A DNA stretch of 60,525 nucleotides from Desulfosporosinus sp. OT. GTDB lineage: Bacteria > Bacillota > Desulfitobacteriia > Desulfitobacteriales > Desulfitobacteriaceae. Below are positions 1 through 9,446 of this stretch, piece after piece. The DNA lies in NCBI RefSeq assembly GCF_000224515.1, contig NZ_AGAF01000043.1, positions 1-60,525 of the forward strand. The letters run 5' to 3'. Each line of letters starts with the position of its first letter. Within the stretch, counting starts at the first letter, position 1. The position numbers were made by a program, and so were the translations under genes. The notes under the pieces are model-generated. The model did not search any database. It was not told the DNA's origin and saw only the letters and a program-made list of their open reading frames with translations.

Positions 1-122
1 AAACCCGTTGACGTAATTGTCAGATTACCTGAGGAATCTGTGTTTAACGCGGCATTATTACTACCGAAAATCTTAACCTTTGCCTGATCAGGATTGTCCT
101 GAAAAATCTTAAAGTTTGCCAT
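1..122 (-). CDS. DUF6385-like protein, N-terminus only (cut by window edge)
   Basis: An ATG at 122 on the minus strand opens a frame that runs off the left edge of the window. It begins MANFKIFQDNPDQAKVKIFG and continues with SNNAALNTDSSGNLTI. The pattern 'V-K-I-(F/Y)-G-S-N, then T-x-S-x-G-x-(L/V)' also occurs in the two longer proteins at 8275-9297 and 9447-10502, so I place it in the same DUF6385-type family. A purine-rich GGGAGG lies upstream. It is divergent from the glycosyltransferase operon that starts at 262. The function of the family is unknown to me; a surface role is only inferred from the neighbours. Confidence 0.7.
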   Translation of the reverse strand, partial: MANFKIFQDNPDQAKVKIFGSNNAALNTDSSGNLTITSTG

Positions 123-261
123 TCTTTTTTTGCCTCCCTTCTTCCGTTATCCAAAATTACCCAGATTACATACTACATGTTATTCTCTAACCCGACTGAA
201 AGTTTCAATTTAATATGCATATATTATTGAAACGAAAAAGAGATGAGAGGCAAAACAAGTT

Positions 262-2250
262 ATGGCTGAAAAAATCAGTTTGTGCATGATTGTAAAAAAC
301 GAAGGGCAAAACCTAAGCCGGTGCTTAAATAGCGTATCTAGTATAGTTAATGAAATTATTGTCGTCGATACCGGTTCAACTGACTCAACGTATAAAATTG
401 CTCACCAGTATGGTGCTATCATTCATCATTTCCTCTGGAACGATAATTTCAGTGATGCCCGGAACGCCTCCTTGGAACTCGCTCATGGTGATTGGATATT
501 ATTCTTAGACGCTGATGAAGAGTTGTCGCCTGATAGTCGGGAGAGTTTGATCCGCTTAACTGAAAATATAGATATTGAAGGATATTTTGTAAAGATTCTA
601 AATCGCCTTGGAAAAGAAGGTTGGATTGAAATTGTTCCCGATTTGGTCTTTAGGCTCTTCCGCAACAAAAAGGAATATCGCTTCCGTGGTGCGATTCACG
701 AACAAATTGCCGATGTGATCTTGGAAAAGAACTCCCAGGCCCGTTATCAGGTCGCAGAAGAGCTAATAATCATTCATCATGGTTATTTAGATAAAGTAAT
801 TGAGGAGAAAGACAAGAAATACCGTAACCTAAAGTTAATTGAAAAAGAACTGGGGCTTCATCCTAATAATCGATTACTTCAATATCATTATGGCGTAGAG
901 CTTTTTCGAGCCGAACGATATGTGGAAGCAGCCGCCGTCCTCATCCAGTCTGCGACAGATATCGATCCAAATACAATCTACCTCCCAAAGCTCTTACGCT
1001 ATATTGTGATAGCTCAGCAGTATTCATCCCAACTCCATGAAGCTCTCAAATCCGCTGACCTAGGCCTCAAGCTCTTCCCTTACTATGCAGATCTTTACTA
1101 TTATACTGGTCTCATCCTATTCGACCTTAAACATTATGCTCAAGCGCGGAATGCCTTTCTCCAGGCCCTATCCATGCCTGAACAACCCCCACACTACGCC
1201 TCTTTTGGTGGAATCAGGGGCTTTAGATCATACTATTATCTTGCTCAAATCGCGGAGTCCTTTTTGGATGAAGAAGAAGCACTCAAGTACTACCTCTATA
1301 GCCTGCGCGATAACGCACACTTTACCCACTCTTTAGAAAGTATTGTCAGGATTTTAAAGCCTACCAAGGAACCCTCCTATACGATGGAATGCCTGGAAAA
1401 GGTTTGTGATTTCTGCACGCCCGAGGCCAATCGCCTTATGGGAGATATATATTATCGAAATGGGGCCTATGGTTTGGCCTTACACTATTTCGACCAAGCA
1501 GAAGTCGGCTTTCCAGTTTCAACCGATATCAAACTGCGAAAAGGGATCTGCCTCATTCAGGAAAGGCGATTCTTTGAAGCATTAAGACTCCTTGAAGAGT
1601 TCATCCCTGGAAACTCTGAATACCCTATCGCCACAGTAAATAGGCTGTTTTACTTCTGGCTTCAGGACAAATCCCCGAAAGTACGCGCCCTTTGGAATGA
1701 GCTTCATTCTCTCGGATTAGCTCAGGATACTGAAAATGTAATCTCCCTATTTCTAACCTATTCAGAGGAAATTGCACCTCACCCTCAAATTTTTTTAGGT
1801 TCAGAAGGAATGTTACTTTTGCTTGATATTGTCCAACGCTTGGTCGCCATGCAGGAAATCAAGCGAGCTATGTATTTCTTACATGCGCTGCAAGCGGAAT
1901 GCTTGACCGATTACAACCTGAAGATTGCCCAAATATTTATAGATTATGATGAGGAAAGCAGCGCAATTCCATTTTTGCAAGCAGTTATTGAAAGAAATCA
2001 ATCGTCTGAAGCTTATTTCCAACTTGCAGAAATCTATTCCCACCTTGGACGGCTTACTGATGCAGAGCAATATTATAAACATGACCTCCAATTAGATCCG
2101 GATAGGCCTCGCTCCTATATTCGTCTTATCAACCTTTATACCGCTTGGCGACAAAACATTCTGAAGGAAGCCTTAGCAAAATACCCGGAAAACAATATTT
2201 TTCAGAAGTTGGCAAGGGAGGTTTCATCCAAACATGAAGGAACGGATTAG
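262..2250 (+). CDS. Family 2 glycosyltransferase with TPR tail
   Basis: The 662-aa protein opens with a GT-A (GT2) catalytic domain, residues 1 to about 230. It shows the start motif SLCMIVKNEGQNL, the nucleotide-binding IIVVDTGSTDST and the metal-binding DxD-type FLDADEE. The rest (about 230-640) is helical with repeated TPR-like pairs such as LLQYHYGVELFRAERY and AYFQLAEIYSHLGRLTDAE. GT2-TPR proteins usually transfer sugars to proteins or surface glycans in the cytoplasm; the acceptor is unknown. The ATG at 262 has GAGAGG upstream. It is the first gene of a four-gene operon and its end overlaps the next start by 17 bases. The nearby DUF6385 proteins are possible acceptors (inference). Confidence 0.88.
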   Translation: MAEKISLCMIVKNEGQNLSRCLNSVSSIVNEIIVVDTGSTDSTYKIAHQYGAIIHHFLWNDNFSDARNASLELAHGDWILFLDADEELSPDSRESLIRLTENIDIEGYFVKILNRLGKEGWIEIVPDLVFRLFRNKKEYRFRGAIHEQIADVILEKNSQARYQVAEELIIIHHGYLDKVIEEKDKKYRNLKLIEKELGLHPNNRLLQYHYGVELFRAERYVEAAAVLIQSATDIDPNTIYLPKLLRYIVIAQQYSSQLHEALKSADLGLKLFPYYADLYYYTGLILFDLKHYAQARNAFLQALSMPEQPPHYASFGGIRGFRSYYYLAQIAESFLDEEEALKYYLYSLRDNAHFTHSLESIVRILKPTKEPSYTMECLEKVCDFCTPEANRLMGDIYYRNGAYGLALHYFDQAEVGFPVSTDIKLRKGICLIQERRFFEALRLLEEFIPGNSEYPIATVNRLFYFWLQDKSPKVRALWNELHSLGLAQDTENVISLFLTYSEEIAPHPQIFLGSEGMLLLLDIVQRLVAMQEIKRAMYFLHALQAECLTDYNLKIAQIFIDYDEESSAIPFLQAVIERNQSSEAYFQLAEIYSHLGRLTDAEQYYKHDLQLDPDRPRSYIRLINLYTAWRQNILKEALAKYPENNIFQKLAREVSSKHEGTD

Positions 2251-3991
2251 CCTCACTATGATCGTAAGAAATGAGTCCGCTCATTTAGCCAATTGCCTGG
2301 AAAGCGTTAAAGATAAAGTTGATGAAATAATCATTATTGATACAGGGTCTACTGATGATACTTTAAATATCGCTCAGCGTTATACCTCAAATGTTTTTAC
2401 CTATCCATGGCACAACAATTTTAGTGACGCCCGAAACTTTGCCATTGAACACGCTTCAGGTGATTGGATCTTGGCATTGGATGCCGACGAGGAAGTTCAG
2501 TGCCAAGCTTCGTTTAGCTTTCACTCCTTAATAGCTAAAGAAAACGACAAAGAAGCTTTCTTACTTCCTCTTCTTAATCCGATTTTAGATTCAACGGAAG
2601 AATATAATTCATTTTATGTGCTCAGATTGTTCAGAAATAACGGGAACTATAAATATTTCGGTAAGATTCATGAACAGGTCACGATCCAAGACCAACAAAA
2701 AGTCGGGCTTGCCGTGGAGCCCATTTTAAAGCATAAATTATTACCCTTAAAGCTACGACATCAAAAAAGAAACCGCAACCTTCACCTGCTCAAAAAAGCT
2801 CTACAAGACGACCCTCATAACCCCTTCCTACATTATTATTTTGGTGTGGAGTGGCTCATGCTTGGTAAGGCTGGTTATGCTCTGCCTTACTTGCAAAAAG
2901 CCTATTCCAGACTAAGCGATGATCAGCTGCTTTTTCGTGCACCTACTCTAAAGTATCTCCTCGTATGCTTAAGAGCTTTAGGTCGTCTTGATGAAGCGCT
3001 CTCCCTTTGTCTCGAAACAAGCCTGCACTACCCCAACTTTACCGATATCTTTTATCTGGGTGGACTTCTCCTCGAAGAAAAGGAAGAATACCATGTTGCT
3101 TTAAAGTGGTTTAACCACGCTATTAATTGCGGTAAACCACCCGCTTTATTCAGCCATCTAACAGGGTCCGAAAGTTTCTTAGCTTACTATCACCTAGGCT
3201 TTTGTTATGAAAAGGTCGGGGAAACCTTTGAAGCTAGAGAAGCTTATGAAACCGCTCTTGAACTTAACCCAAGATTTCCTTACCCCCTATATAATCTCTT
3301 TTTGATCTTGCTTAGTGAGGAAGGAGCCGCTTACTGTTATCAATATCTAGAAGATCGCGACTACTTCGATGACGCCCTTTTCTGCCTTACCACTGCAGAT
3401 TTATTTTTCCTTGCGGATCATGTGGCACAAGCCTATCTCTGTTTGGAAAACCATAAAGATTGTTTCCAAGGTGATGAACGGTTCCTCTTTTTCTATGGCA
3501 AATATTGTATCTATTCCGGAAGAGCAAACACTGGATTTGAGTCTTTAAACCAAATTCCAACGAAGAGCTCTTGTTACCCATCTGCGCAAGCACTATCGAT
3601 TGTTGCGCTTATTCTACTAGGTGATTTTCCTAAAGCTAAATCCTCGGCAATCATGCTTTGGAAAAATCAACCGACCCGGTGTGAAGCACACATTTTCCTT
3701 TGCTTGATCAGGCTGATGCAAAAGCAAACCATTCCGCCATGTCCACTTAGAGTACGGGGTAAAGAAACCTTAGCCACTAATACCGAAATGCTTCTTGACT
3801 GTAAGCGCTATCGATCTCATATAATGTCTTACGATCCGCTAGTTGAGGCCTGGAACCAAGCCCTAGAGACTCTTATTAAATCTTCAGAAAAAGGTTTTGA
3901 ACTGTTGTTTAATGATTATAACCAACGGGTACAGGGTCTCAATGACCGCCTTATTGCTAAGTTTGGGAACAGCTGGATGGATAAACTATGA
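2234..3991 (+). CDS. Family 2 glycosyltransferase with TPR tail
   Basis: The 585-aa paralogue of the preceding gene has the same layout. The N-terminal GT2 domain shows SLTMIVRNESAHL, IIIIDTGSTDDT and the DxD-type LALDADEEV; TPR-like helices follow (for example AYYHLGFCYEKVGETFEARE around residue 320). The start ATG lies inside the previous gene and is preceded by AAGGGAGG, so the two are translationally linked. Its stop overlaps the next start as ATGA. The C-terminal 100 residues contain no motif I recognise. The substrate sugar and the acceptor cannot be told from sequence. Confidence 0.87.
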   Translation: MKERISLTMIVRNESAHLANCLESVKDKVDEIIIIDTGSTDDTLNIAQRYTSNVFTYPWHNNFSDARNFAIEHASGDWILALDADEEVQCQASFSFHSLIAKENDKEAFLLPLLNPILDSTEEYNSFYVLRLFRNNGNYKYFGKIHEQVTIQDQQKVGLAVEPILKHKLLPLKLRHQKRNRNLHLLKKALQDDPHNPFLHYYFGVEWLMLGKAGYALPYLQKAYSRLSDDQLLFRAPTLKYLLVCLRALGRLDEALSLCLETSLHYPNFTDIFYLGGLLLEEKEEYHVALKWFNHAINCGKPPALFSHLTGSESFLAYYHLGFCYEKVGETFEAREAYETALELNPRFPYPLYNLFLILLSEEGAAYCYQYLEDRDYFDDALFCLTTADLFFLADHVAQAYLCLENHKDCFQGDERFLFFYGKYCIYSGRANTGFESLNQIPTKSSCYPSAQALSIVALILLGDFPKAKSSAIMLWKNQPTRCEAHIFLCLIRLMQKQTIPPCPLRVRGKETLATNTEMLLDCKRYRSHIMSYDPLVEAWNQALETLIKSSEKGFELLFNDYNQRVQGLNDRLIAKFGNSWMDKL

Positions 3992-5100
3992 AGACCAAAG
4001 AGACTGTAAGCCTATGCATGATCGTTAAAGATGAAGAAGACTGCCTTCTAGCCGCAATCCAAAGCGTCCAAGATTTAACAGATGAGGTTATTATTATTGA
4101 TACGGGGAGTATCGACAGCACTCCCCAATTGGCTCTAGCAGCGGGAGCAAAACTATTTAAATTAGATTGGACGGCAGATTTCTCGTTGGCTAGGAACTTC
4201 GCCCTAAAACAAGCCTCCTCTGATTGGATCTTATTCCTAGACGCAGATGAAGTTCTTGAACCAATTGTCCCTGAAATCTTCAACAAACTCTTAAACAATG
4301 TCCATATTGAAGGGTATTTTCTGCGCATTAAAAATATTCTTGGCCCAACCTTGGGTGAATCCTACGATGAAGTTGTGCGTTTATTTCGAAATAGGCCAAT
4401 TTACCAATTTGAGGGCGCAATCCATGAACAGATAGCCCCTTCTATTCTGAGAGCAAATAACGGCAGTAGTTTAGCTTCTGCCCTTCTCACTCTTAATCAC
4501 TTTGGTTACCTAAGCAATCGTTTACAATCTAAAGAAAAATTTTCTCGAAATTGTAATATCCTTTTCGAGGAACTAGATAAGAATCCAAGCAATCCGTTTC
4601 TCCACTACTGCCTTGGGCTCGAATACTACCAACGGGACTTTATAACCGAAGGACTACAACACCTTACAAAAGCTATAACTCGCATGTCAGGTAACGAGGG
4701 TTATTTTGAAGATATTCTCCACAATATAGCGTTTGGCTATCTCCGTCTTGAGGAAACAATCAAATTAATTGACTTTTTAAGTCAAGCTATGGTTATGTAC
4801 CCAGACCAATCGGATTTCCTTTTTCTTAGAGGAAACGCTTACCTTTCACAAGCGAATTACCATGAAGCAGCTGAGGATTTCAACCATCTCCTAGAGATTT
4901 TAGGGACTAGAACGAGTAAGTCTAATTCGGATAATGCAAAGAATATTTCCTATACCTTTTTAACACTCGCCCTTAAGGAAATCCAATTCTGTAGTTTAGC
5001 GCTAAAGAGACAAGCGCTAGAGCCTATGCATTCCAAAGCCAAGAACAAAATTAATGGTGCTTTGAAAGAAGCCTTCTTATTCTTTATCCAGCGAAAATAG
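3988..5100 (+). CDS. Family 2 glycosyltransferase, short TPR tail
   Basis: The 370-aa protein is the third GT2 enzyme of the array. Motifs are SLCMIVKDEEDCL, IIIIDTGSIDST and LFLDADEVLE in the first 90 residues, then a conserved FEGAIHEQI segment shared with its two upstream paralogues. The TPR-like tail is much shorter than theirs (about residues 200-320, for example DFLFLRGNAYLSQANYHEAA). It starts within an ATGA overlap with the previous gene, which indicates translational coupling. The last 50 residues are basic. Confidence 0.86.
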   Translation: MKTKETVSLCMIVKDEEDCLLAAIQSVQDLTDEVIIIDTGSIDSTPQLALAAGAKLFKLDWTADFSLARNFALKQASSDWILFLDADEVLEPIVPEIFNKLLNNVHIEGYFLRIKNILGPTLGESYDEVVRLFRNRPIYQFEGAIHEQIAPSILRANNGSSLASALLTLNHFGYLSNRLQSKEKFSRNCNILFEELDKNPSNPFLHYCLGLEYYQRDFITEGLQHLTKAITRMSGNEGYFEDILHNIAFGYLRLEETIKLIDFLSQAMVMYPDQSDFLFLRGNAYLSQANYHEAAEDFNHLLEILGTRTSKSNSDNAKNISYTFLTLALKEIQFCSLALKRQALEPMHSKAKNKINGALKEAFLFFIQRK

Positions 5101-5126
5101 TTTTCCATGAAGGGAGTCGAGAAGAC

Positions 5127-6803
5127 ATGAAGCATAAAGTTCTCATAGCTAGTCCAGTTAAACAAAAGGAAAAAATTCTATCTGAATTTTTAGATTCACT
5201 TTCCCACTTAAAGGCTAGCCAAGTTGAGCTTGATTTTACCTTTATTGATGACCATAATGACCACACTCTGCTTTCCCGCTTTGCCTTGGAACGACAGAAT
5301 GTTCGAGTTTTCCCTGGTGCAACCGAGGGAGATTACCATTGTGACGAGTCAACCCATTATTGGCATGAAGATTTAATTTGGAAGGTTGCTCGCTATAAAG
5401 ATTACTTTATTAAAATAGCCCTCGACGAAGGGTACGATTACCTATTTCTCGTCGACTCCGATCTCTACCTAGATCCCAATACCCTACCCCATTTGCTTTC
5501 TCTAAATAAGGATATTGTATCCGAAGTTTATTGGACACGTTGGAATCCCAAACTGATCCCTCTTCCTCAGGTCTGGATAAGGGATCAGTACACATTGTAT
5601 GTGTCGAGCAGAGGGGAAGCTCTTAGTGAAGAGGAAATGAACAAACGGACCAAAGAATTTATTAAAATGCTTTCCCATCCAGGAACCTATAAAGTCGGCG
5701 GTTTAGGTGCCTGTACACTCATTAGTCGCACTGCCCTAGAACGAGGAGTATCATTTCAAGAAATATACAATTTAGGATTTACCGGTGAAGACCGTCATTT
5801 CTGTGTTCGGGCTGCAGCCTTAGGACTAGAGCTTTATGCAGACACGCATTACCCACCTTTTCATATTTATCGAGAGTCAGAACTTGAAAAACTGCAAGAG
5901 TATAAAGAAAACCTGGCTTGCGTCCACGAAGACACTGTCTTCGCACGTATTAGCCCTTCTTGCAGACACTGTCTTCGCACGGATTATTCATTCTGTCAGC
6001 TGCAGGCGCTGGCGGAAGACTCTGGTTGCTCTTTATACTCTGGCCATGGATGGTCAAGTGTCCCAGCAGATATGAATGGCGAGAAGGGATCTACCCCAAA
6101 TTTAGGTAAAATTACTCTTGCAATGCTAGTCCGCAATGAATCTGGCCGCCACATAGAAATGGTACTAAAACAGGCTACCGAGTACATTGACCATGCCGTT
6201 ATCTTAGACGATGCCAGTCAGGATAATACCACTCTGCTATGCCAAGAGATACTTCAACGAATTCCTTTAACTCTCCATTCGAATAAGGAACCTCTGTTTC
6301 ATAACGAAATACTTCTACGAAAGCAACTTTGGGAAATGGCCATTAGTACGCAGCCAGAATGGATAATCATTTTAGACGCAGATGAAATGTTCGAACAAAA
6401 CGCTCCGAAACAGCTGCGAGAGCTTTTAGCACAATCTTCAAATATCGATTACTATTCTTTTCGTCTCTTTGACATGTGGACAGAAACCCACTACCGAGAT
6501 GATCTGCTTTGGCAAGCCCACAAATGGTATCGGCCTTTTATAGTTCGCTATATTCCCAAATTTCGTGCCGAATGGCAAGAAACCCCCCAACATTGCGGGA
6601 GATTTCCCAAAAACGTTATTGACCTACGCGGAGGAACAAGCCCTCTTCGCCTAAAACACCTGGGCTGGCTCAGACCCCATGACCGCTTGGATAAATATTA
6701 CAGATATAAAAAGCTTGATCCCCATGGAACCTACGGCAATTTGGAACAATACCGATCAATCCTCGATCCCAACCCCACCCTAGTTCCATGGAAAAATAAC
6801 TGA
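5127..6803 (+). CDS. Two-domain glycosyltransferase carrying a translated palindromic repeat
   Basis: The 558-aa protein contains two glycosyltransferase units. Residues 1-265 hold a first GT-A-like domain with YLFLVDSDLYLD. Residues about 330-558 hold a GT2 domain with ITLAMLVRNESG, AVILDDASQDNT and IIILDADEMFE. Between them, residues about 267-315 are encoded by a palindromic repeat also found at 20.7 kb (DTVFARI and similar), so the linker seems to be an insertion that kept the frame. The start follows AAGGGAG by a good distance, 26 bases after the previous gene. It ends the operon. Whether the insert harms activity is unknown; both catalytic domains look intact. Confidence 0.83.
   Translation: MKHKVLIASPVKQKEKILSEFLDSLSHLKASQVELDFTFIDDHNDHTLLSRFALERQNVRVFPGATEGDYHCDESTHYWHEDLIWKVARYKDYFIKIALDEGYDYLFLVDSDLYLDPNTLPHLLSLNKDIVSEVYWTRWNPKLIPLPQVWIRDQYTLYVSSRGEALSEEEMNKRTKEFIKMLSHPGTYKVGGLGACTLISRTALERGVSFQEIYNLGFTGEDRHFCVRAAALGLELYADTHYPPFHIYRESELEKLQEYKENLACVHEDTVFARISPSCRHCLRTDYSFCQLQALAEDSGCSLYSGHGWSSVPADMNGEKGSTPNLGKITLAMLVRNESGRHIEMVLKQATEYIDHAVILDDASQDNTTLLCQEILQRIPLTLHSNKEPLFHNEILLRKQLWEMAISTQPEWIIILDADEMFEQNAPKQLRELLAQSSNIDYYSFRLFDMWTETHYRDDLLWQAHKWYRPFIVRYIPKFRAEWQETPQHCGRFPKNVIDLRGGTSPLRLKHLGWLRPHDRLDKYYRYKKLDPHGTYGNLEQYRSILDPNPTLVPWKNN
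5927..6065. repeat. Palindromic repeat element inside a coding region
   Basis: CGAAGACACTGTCTTCG at 5927-5943 is a 17-base palindrome (8+1+8). It is followed by GCACG-ATTAGC and by a degenerate second copy centred near 5969. A GGCCATGGATGG segment follows near 6042. The same modules appear at 20713-20840 (palindrome twice) and 13740-13757 (GGCCATGGATGGCC). The element is read in frame as DTVFARI by the surrounding gene. Confidence 0.8.
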
Positions 6804-7043
6804 ATATCACTTGTTCGCACCGCCATGCAAACGAGAACCCTCAATCGACCAGGCGACTGCACATGAAATGTGCTGCCTTGCCCAGACCCTGTTGCAAAAA
6901 AAGCATGCAAGAAGAACCGTCCTTAGTCCCCTCCGTTCCCTAGCCCAGGATGCAGTATAACACGAGCGCGACGTCTTTACGTAAGCAGAATCAGCAAACT
7001 TCCGTTAAAGCGAACAACCCCAATCGGGTAGGAGGCCTCATTA

Positions 7044-7553
7044 TTGGTGTGTGATGTTGTACTCAGCAATCCGGCAGTACTTATCCTTACAGGAAAAGGT
7101 AATAAGGTACGCAGGGTTCCACTGATGAAAAACACTTTTACTTTATTGGAGCATTATATCCTGGAGAATTCCCTGGATAAACTCTGGAAAAGTGATTATC
7201 CTCTCTTTATTAATAAACAGCGTAACAAGCTCACAAAGGAAGGCGTGGCTTACATTATTTCTCAGTATGTTAGTTTAGCAAGAAGAATATCTACTATTGT
7301 GCCGGAGAAAGTGATGCCCCATATGTTTTGCCATTCGAAAAGCATGCACCTGCTATAGACTGATGTTAGCCTTATTTATATCCGAGACTTTCTCGGGCAT
7401 GAGGATATTAAAACCACCGAGATTTATGCAAAATGTGATTCTGAGTTGAAACGCAAGGCTATTGAGAACGCCTATCCAGATTTAGTAGATAGTTATCTTC
7501 CTGATTGGAATAAAGATGCTGCATTACTTGACTGGCTTTCGAATCTTAAGTAG
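7044..7553 (+). pseudogene. Tyrosine recombinase (integrase) remnant
   Basis: Only the C-terminal catalytic half of a phage-integrase-type tyrosine recombinase is left. It starts near VLILTGKGNKVRRVPL and ends at a stop at 7553. The frame is broken by a TAG at 7357-7359 (after SMHLL), probably from CAG. Reading through gives IYIRDFLGHEDIKTTEIYAK, which carries the conserved His and the nucleophilic Tyr. The HxxR box reads HMFC, so the catalytic Arg is replaced by Cys. With no N-terminus, a nonsense codon and a lost Arg it cannot be active. The 16-base inverted repeat just downstream (7561-7627) may be the end of its element. Confidence 0.85.
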
Positions 7554-7560
7554 TCCAGAT

Positions 7561-7627
7561 ATTATGCAAAGTAAATTATGATGAATCACTTGAACCACGG
7601 TAGCTTTAGCGATTTACTTTGCATAAT
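7561..7627. repeat. 16-base perfect inverted repeat after integrase relic
   Basis: ATTATGCAAAGTAAAT at 7561-7576 is repeated as its exact reverse complement at 7612-7627, with a 35-base spacer. It begins eight bases after the integrase remnant ends. It is likely an end or core site of the dead recombinase element rather than a terminator, because no T-run follows. Confidence 0.7.
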
Positions 7628-7640
7628 CGTCTAGTTAATC

Positions 7641-7735
7641 GCCATGCGTGGCGCACGACATGGGGTAGCGCACAAGGACGTGCGCTGCCGCCAATGCGCC
7701 AAGGATGGCGCTTTTGGCGGGAACCCCGCTCACCA
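7641..7735. repeat. Cluster of GC-rich hairpins (REP-like)
   Basis: Three short palindromes follow each other: GCCA-tgcg-TGGC near 7641, GCGCAC-aaggac-GTGCGC near 7668-7685 and GCGCC-aaggat-GGCGC near 7696-7711. The GC content is far above the surroundings. The loops and style resemble the GGCC-atggat-GGCC module at 13.74 kb. No gene is visible in this stretch. Confidence 0.6.
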
Positions 7736-7807
7736 AAGAAAGTAGCTTGAACGGGTAGTTTGCTCTGCTTCGTAAGACTGAGCGCTGTGTCATACAAGTC
7801 CCCCTTC

Positions 7808-8113
7808 TTAGTGTTTCTTCACCTTACTAAACGACTGGAAAAAATCATGCGCGAAGTTAGCTCCCTTTCCTATCACCAATCCAGTTGTAGCTATACCAAT
7901 GATAGGGGTTGAGATCTTAACATTTAGCAGATCAAAAGCATTAATGTTGGTCTGAAAAGCAAGAAGTATTCCACATGCCAAACTCAATATTTCCAAAGTA
8001 AGGGGCCTAAATTTATCTGGGAACATGGGAATAGAGTAAACAATGTCTTTAAAAATCTCAACTAATTTTTCTACCACAACGGCTAATAAGAACACTAAAG
8101 CAAGCCCGTCCAA
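7808..8113 (-). CDS. Small membrane protein of unknown function
   Basis: The frame continues upstream to an ATG at 8170, but that codon has no ribosome site. A TTG at 8113 follows GAGGGGAG by six bases, so I prefer it (101 aa). The protein has hydrophobic stretches near LALVFLLAVVV, ILSLACGILLAFQ and IIGIATTGLVIG, suggesting two or three membrane segments, and a basic C-terminus (SKVKKH). I do not recognise the family; a holin-like size is noted without further support. The gene lies downstream of the DUF6385 genes on the same strand. Confidence 0.6.
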   Translation of the reverse strand: MDGLALVFLLAVVVEKLVEIFKDIVYSIPMFPDKFRPLTLEILSLACGILLAFQTNINAFDLLNVKISTPIIGIATTGLVIGKGANFAHDFFQSFSKVKKH

Positions 8114-8179
8114 AACAATCTCCCCTCTATAGCTCCAACTTCCTCCTTTGTATATTCCATTATATTCCACACGGCTAAT

Positions 8180-8201
8180 AGGGTTCTTTCAAAAGAACCC
8201 T
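8180..8201. terminator. Hairpin between DUF6385 gene and membrane-protein gene
   Basis: AGGGTTCTTT (8180-8189) pairs perfectly with AAAGAACCCT (8192-8201) with a two-base loop. It lies between two minus-strand genes. Only weak T-runs flank it, so terminator function is plausible, not certain. Confidence 0.5.
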
Positions 8202-8274
8202 TTCTCTAACCTTGAGATAACTAAGCAACCCAAATACCGTCCCTTGTCCCGTCTGTTCTCTGTCGTACAAGTCC

Positions 8275-9297
8275 CTAACACTGAGCCTGAAACCAAACTT
8301 GAAGAGGATTGGGGGATTGAGAACGACAAACTATACAGACATAACGTAGGAAACAACACGGGACTATAACTGCAAGCGCTCCTGGCAATATCTCACGTTC
8401 TGTATCATCTGGCACCCAGATTGCTCCATCTGGGCTGATATGTAATTGTACTGACACTCTTTCTGTCCCAATATTATGAACTGCAAAAGAATATACACTT
8501 ACCTCAGAAACATCCTTAGGTTCGGATGCAGCAATGTCCTTAGAGGCAATAACCACTTCTGAGCTATGGATATACTTTTTTCTTGACATAATAATTTCTA
8601 CTAAACCATCACTAGTAGAAGTAATAGGATTTCCATTACTCCCGTAAATTTTTACCCCATCATGAGTAGGCGTCAAATCCCGTAGTTCGGTCTTTGCCGA
8701 TGTTCTTACATCAACCGGTATAGGAATAGGGCTAACCACCCTTACAGAGACAGGACTTTGAACCTTTCCTATGGAATCGACGTGACGGACGTATATTTGT
8801 CCTTTTTCATCAAGTTTTAGTGCTTGCTTGGGGTAGAGCCTCCATCCCTGAATTTCATGAACTACAATTATTCCCTCTCCTAGAATCCCAACCTCAATTC
8901 GAAGTCCAGTCACTCCTGCAGGCGTGGAAACAACTCGGGTATATGCTTCCGGTTCTGAACCTGGTCGCACAGTAAATAAATTTTGGCTCACCGCTCCAAG
9001 ATATACTCGAATATAGCAAGGGACCCCCATCGGTTCTGCCTGAAGAACAACTAATATTTCCCATCGCTGCCCTTCTCCTGCAGGTATGATGACATCATTT
9101 CCTAGCGTGATCCCTGCTCCCGATCCAGAAGGATGAACAATCTTGATCGACCTTGGACCGTCTGGATTGCTACACCACTCCCACTTTGTTTCCTTATTTC
9201 CTCCCACTCTAACCCATCCATCTGGAAAATCCGAATTATATTCTTGACCTAATAGGAAATGACTATTATAGACCTGGTTTGTTTCAGTCACTTCCAT
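8275..9297 (-). CDS. DUF6385-like protein
   Basis: The 340-aa protein contains the family's hallmark near residues 205-240: ELRDLTPTHDGVKIYGSN followed by ITSTSDGLVEI. The N-terminal half (residues 10-150) looks like a jelly-roll or carbohydrate-binding-type beta region (FPDGWVRVGGNKETKWEW). The C-terminus is beta-rich and ends in VWFQAQC. No signal peptide or membrane segment is visible. It is a paralogue of the next gene (9447-10502). Proteins with this domain occur in spore-forming Clostridia; I know of no assigned function. The glycosyltransferase array nearby suggests a surface or spore-coat setting (inference). Confidence 0.75.
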   Translation of the reverse strand: MEVTETNQVYNSHFLLGQEYNSDFPDGWVRVGGNKETKWEWCSNPDGPRSIKIVHPSGSGAGITLGNDVIIPAGEGQRWEILVVLQAEPMGVPCYIRVYLGAVSQNLFTVRPGSEPEAYTRVVSTPAGVTGLRIEVGILGEGIIVVHEIQGWRLYPKQALKLDEKGQIYVRHVDSIGKVQSPVSVRVVSPIPIPVDVRTSAKTELRDLTPTHDGVKIYGSNGNPITSTSDGLVEIIMSRKKYIHSSEVVIASKDIAASEPKDVSEVSVYSFAVHNIGTERVSVQLHISPDGAIWVPDDTEREILPGALAVIVPCCFLRYVCIVCRSQSPNPLQVWFQAQC

Positions 9298-9446
9298 CCA
9301 CCTCGTATCAAAGTGTTCATAAATGCCTTTTCTCTAATCAATTAAGTTTCCTAAAGAAGGTGTAACACGTAATATGTATTTAACTTAAAGTGAAACGCGT
9401 CTACATAGCTTCCCAATGAGATTTTTAATATATTATGTTTAAAAAA

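Noticed and set aside
6804-7043. Possible group II intron or transposon remnant
   Set aside because: No domain V-like hairpin or recognisable coding fragment could be made out.
5927-7735. Possible CRISPR array from repeated palindromes
   Set aside because: Copies are irregularly spaced, mosaic and without unique equal-length spacers; no cas genes.
7606-7797. 63-codon minus-strand frame in the hairpin cluster
   Set aside because: It merely spans GC-rich palindromes, with no ribosome site and no protein-like composition.
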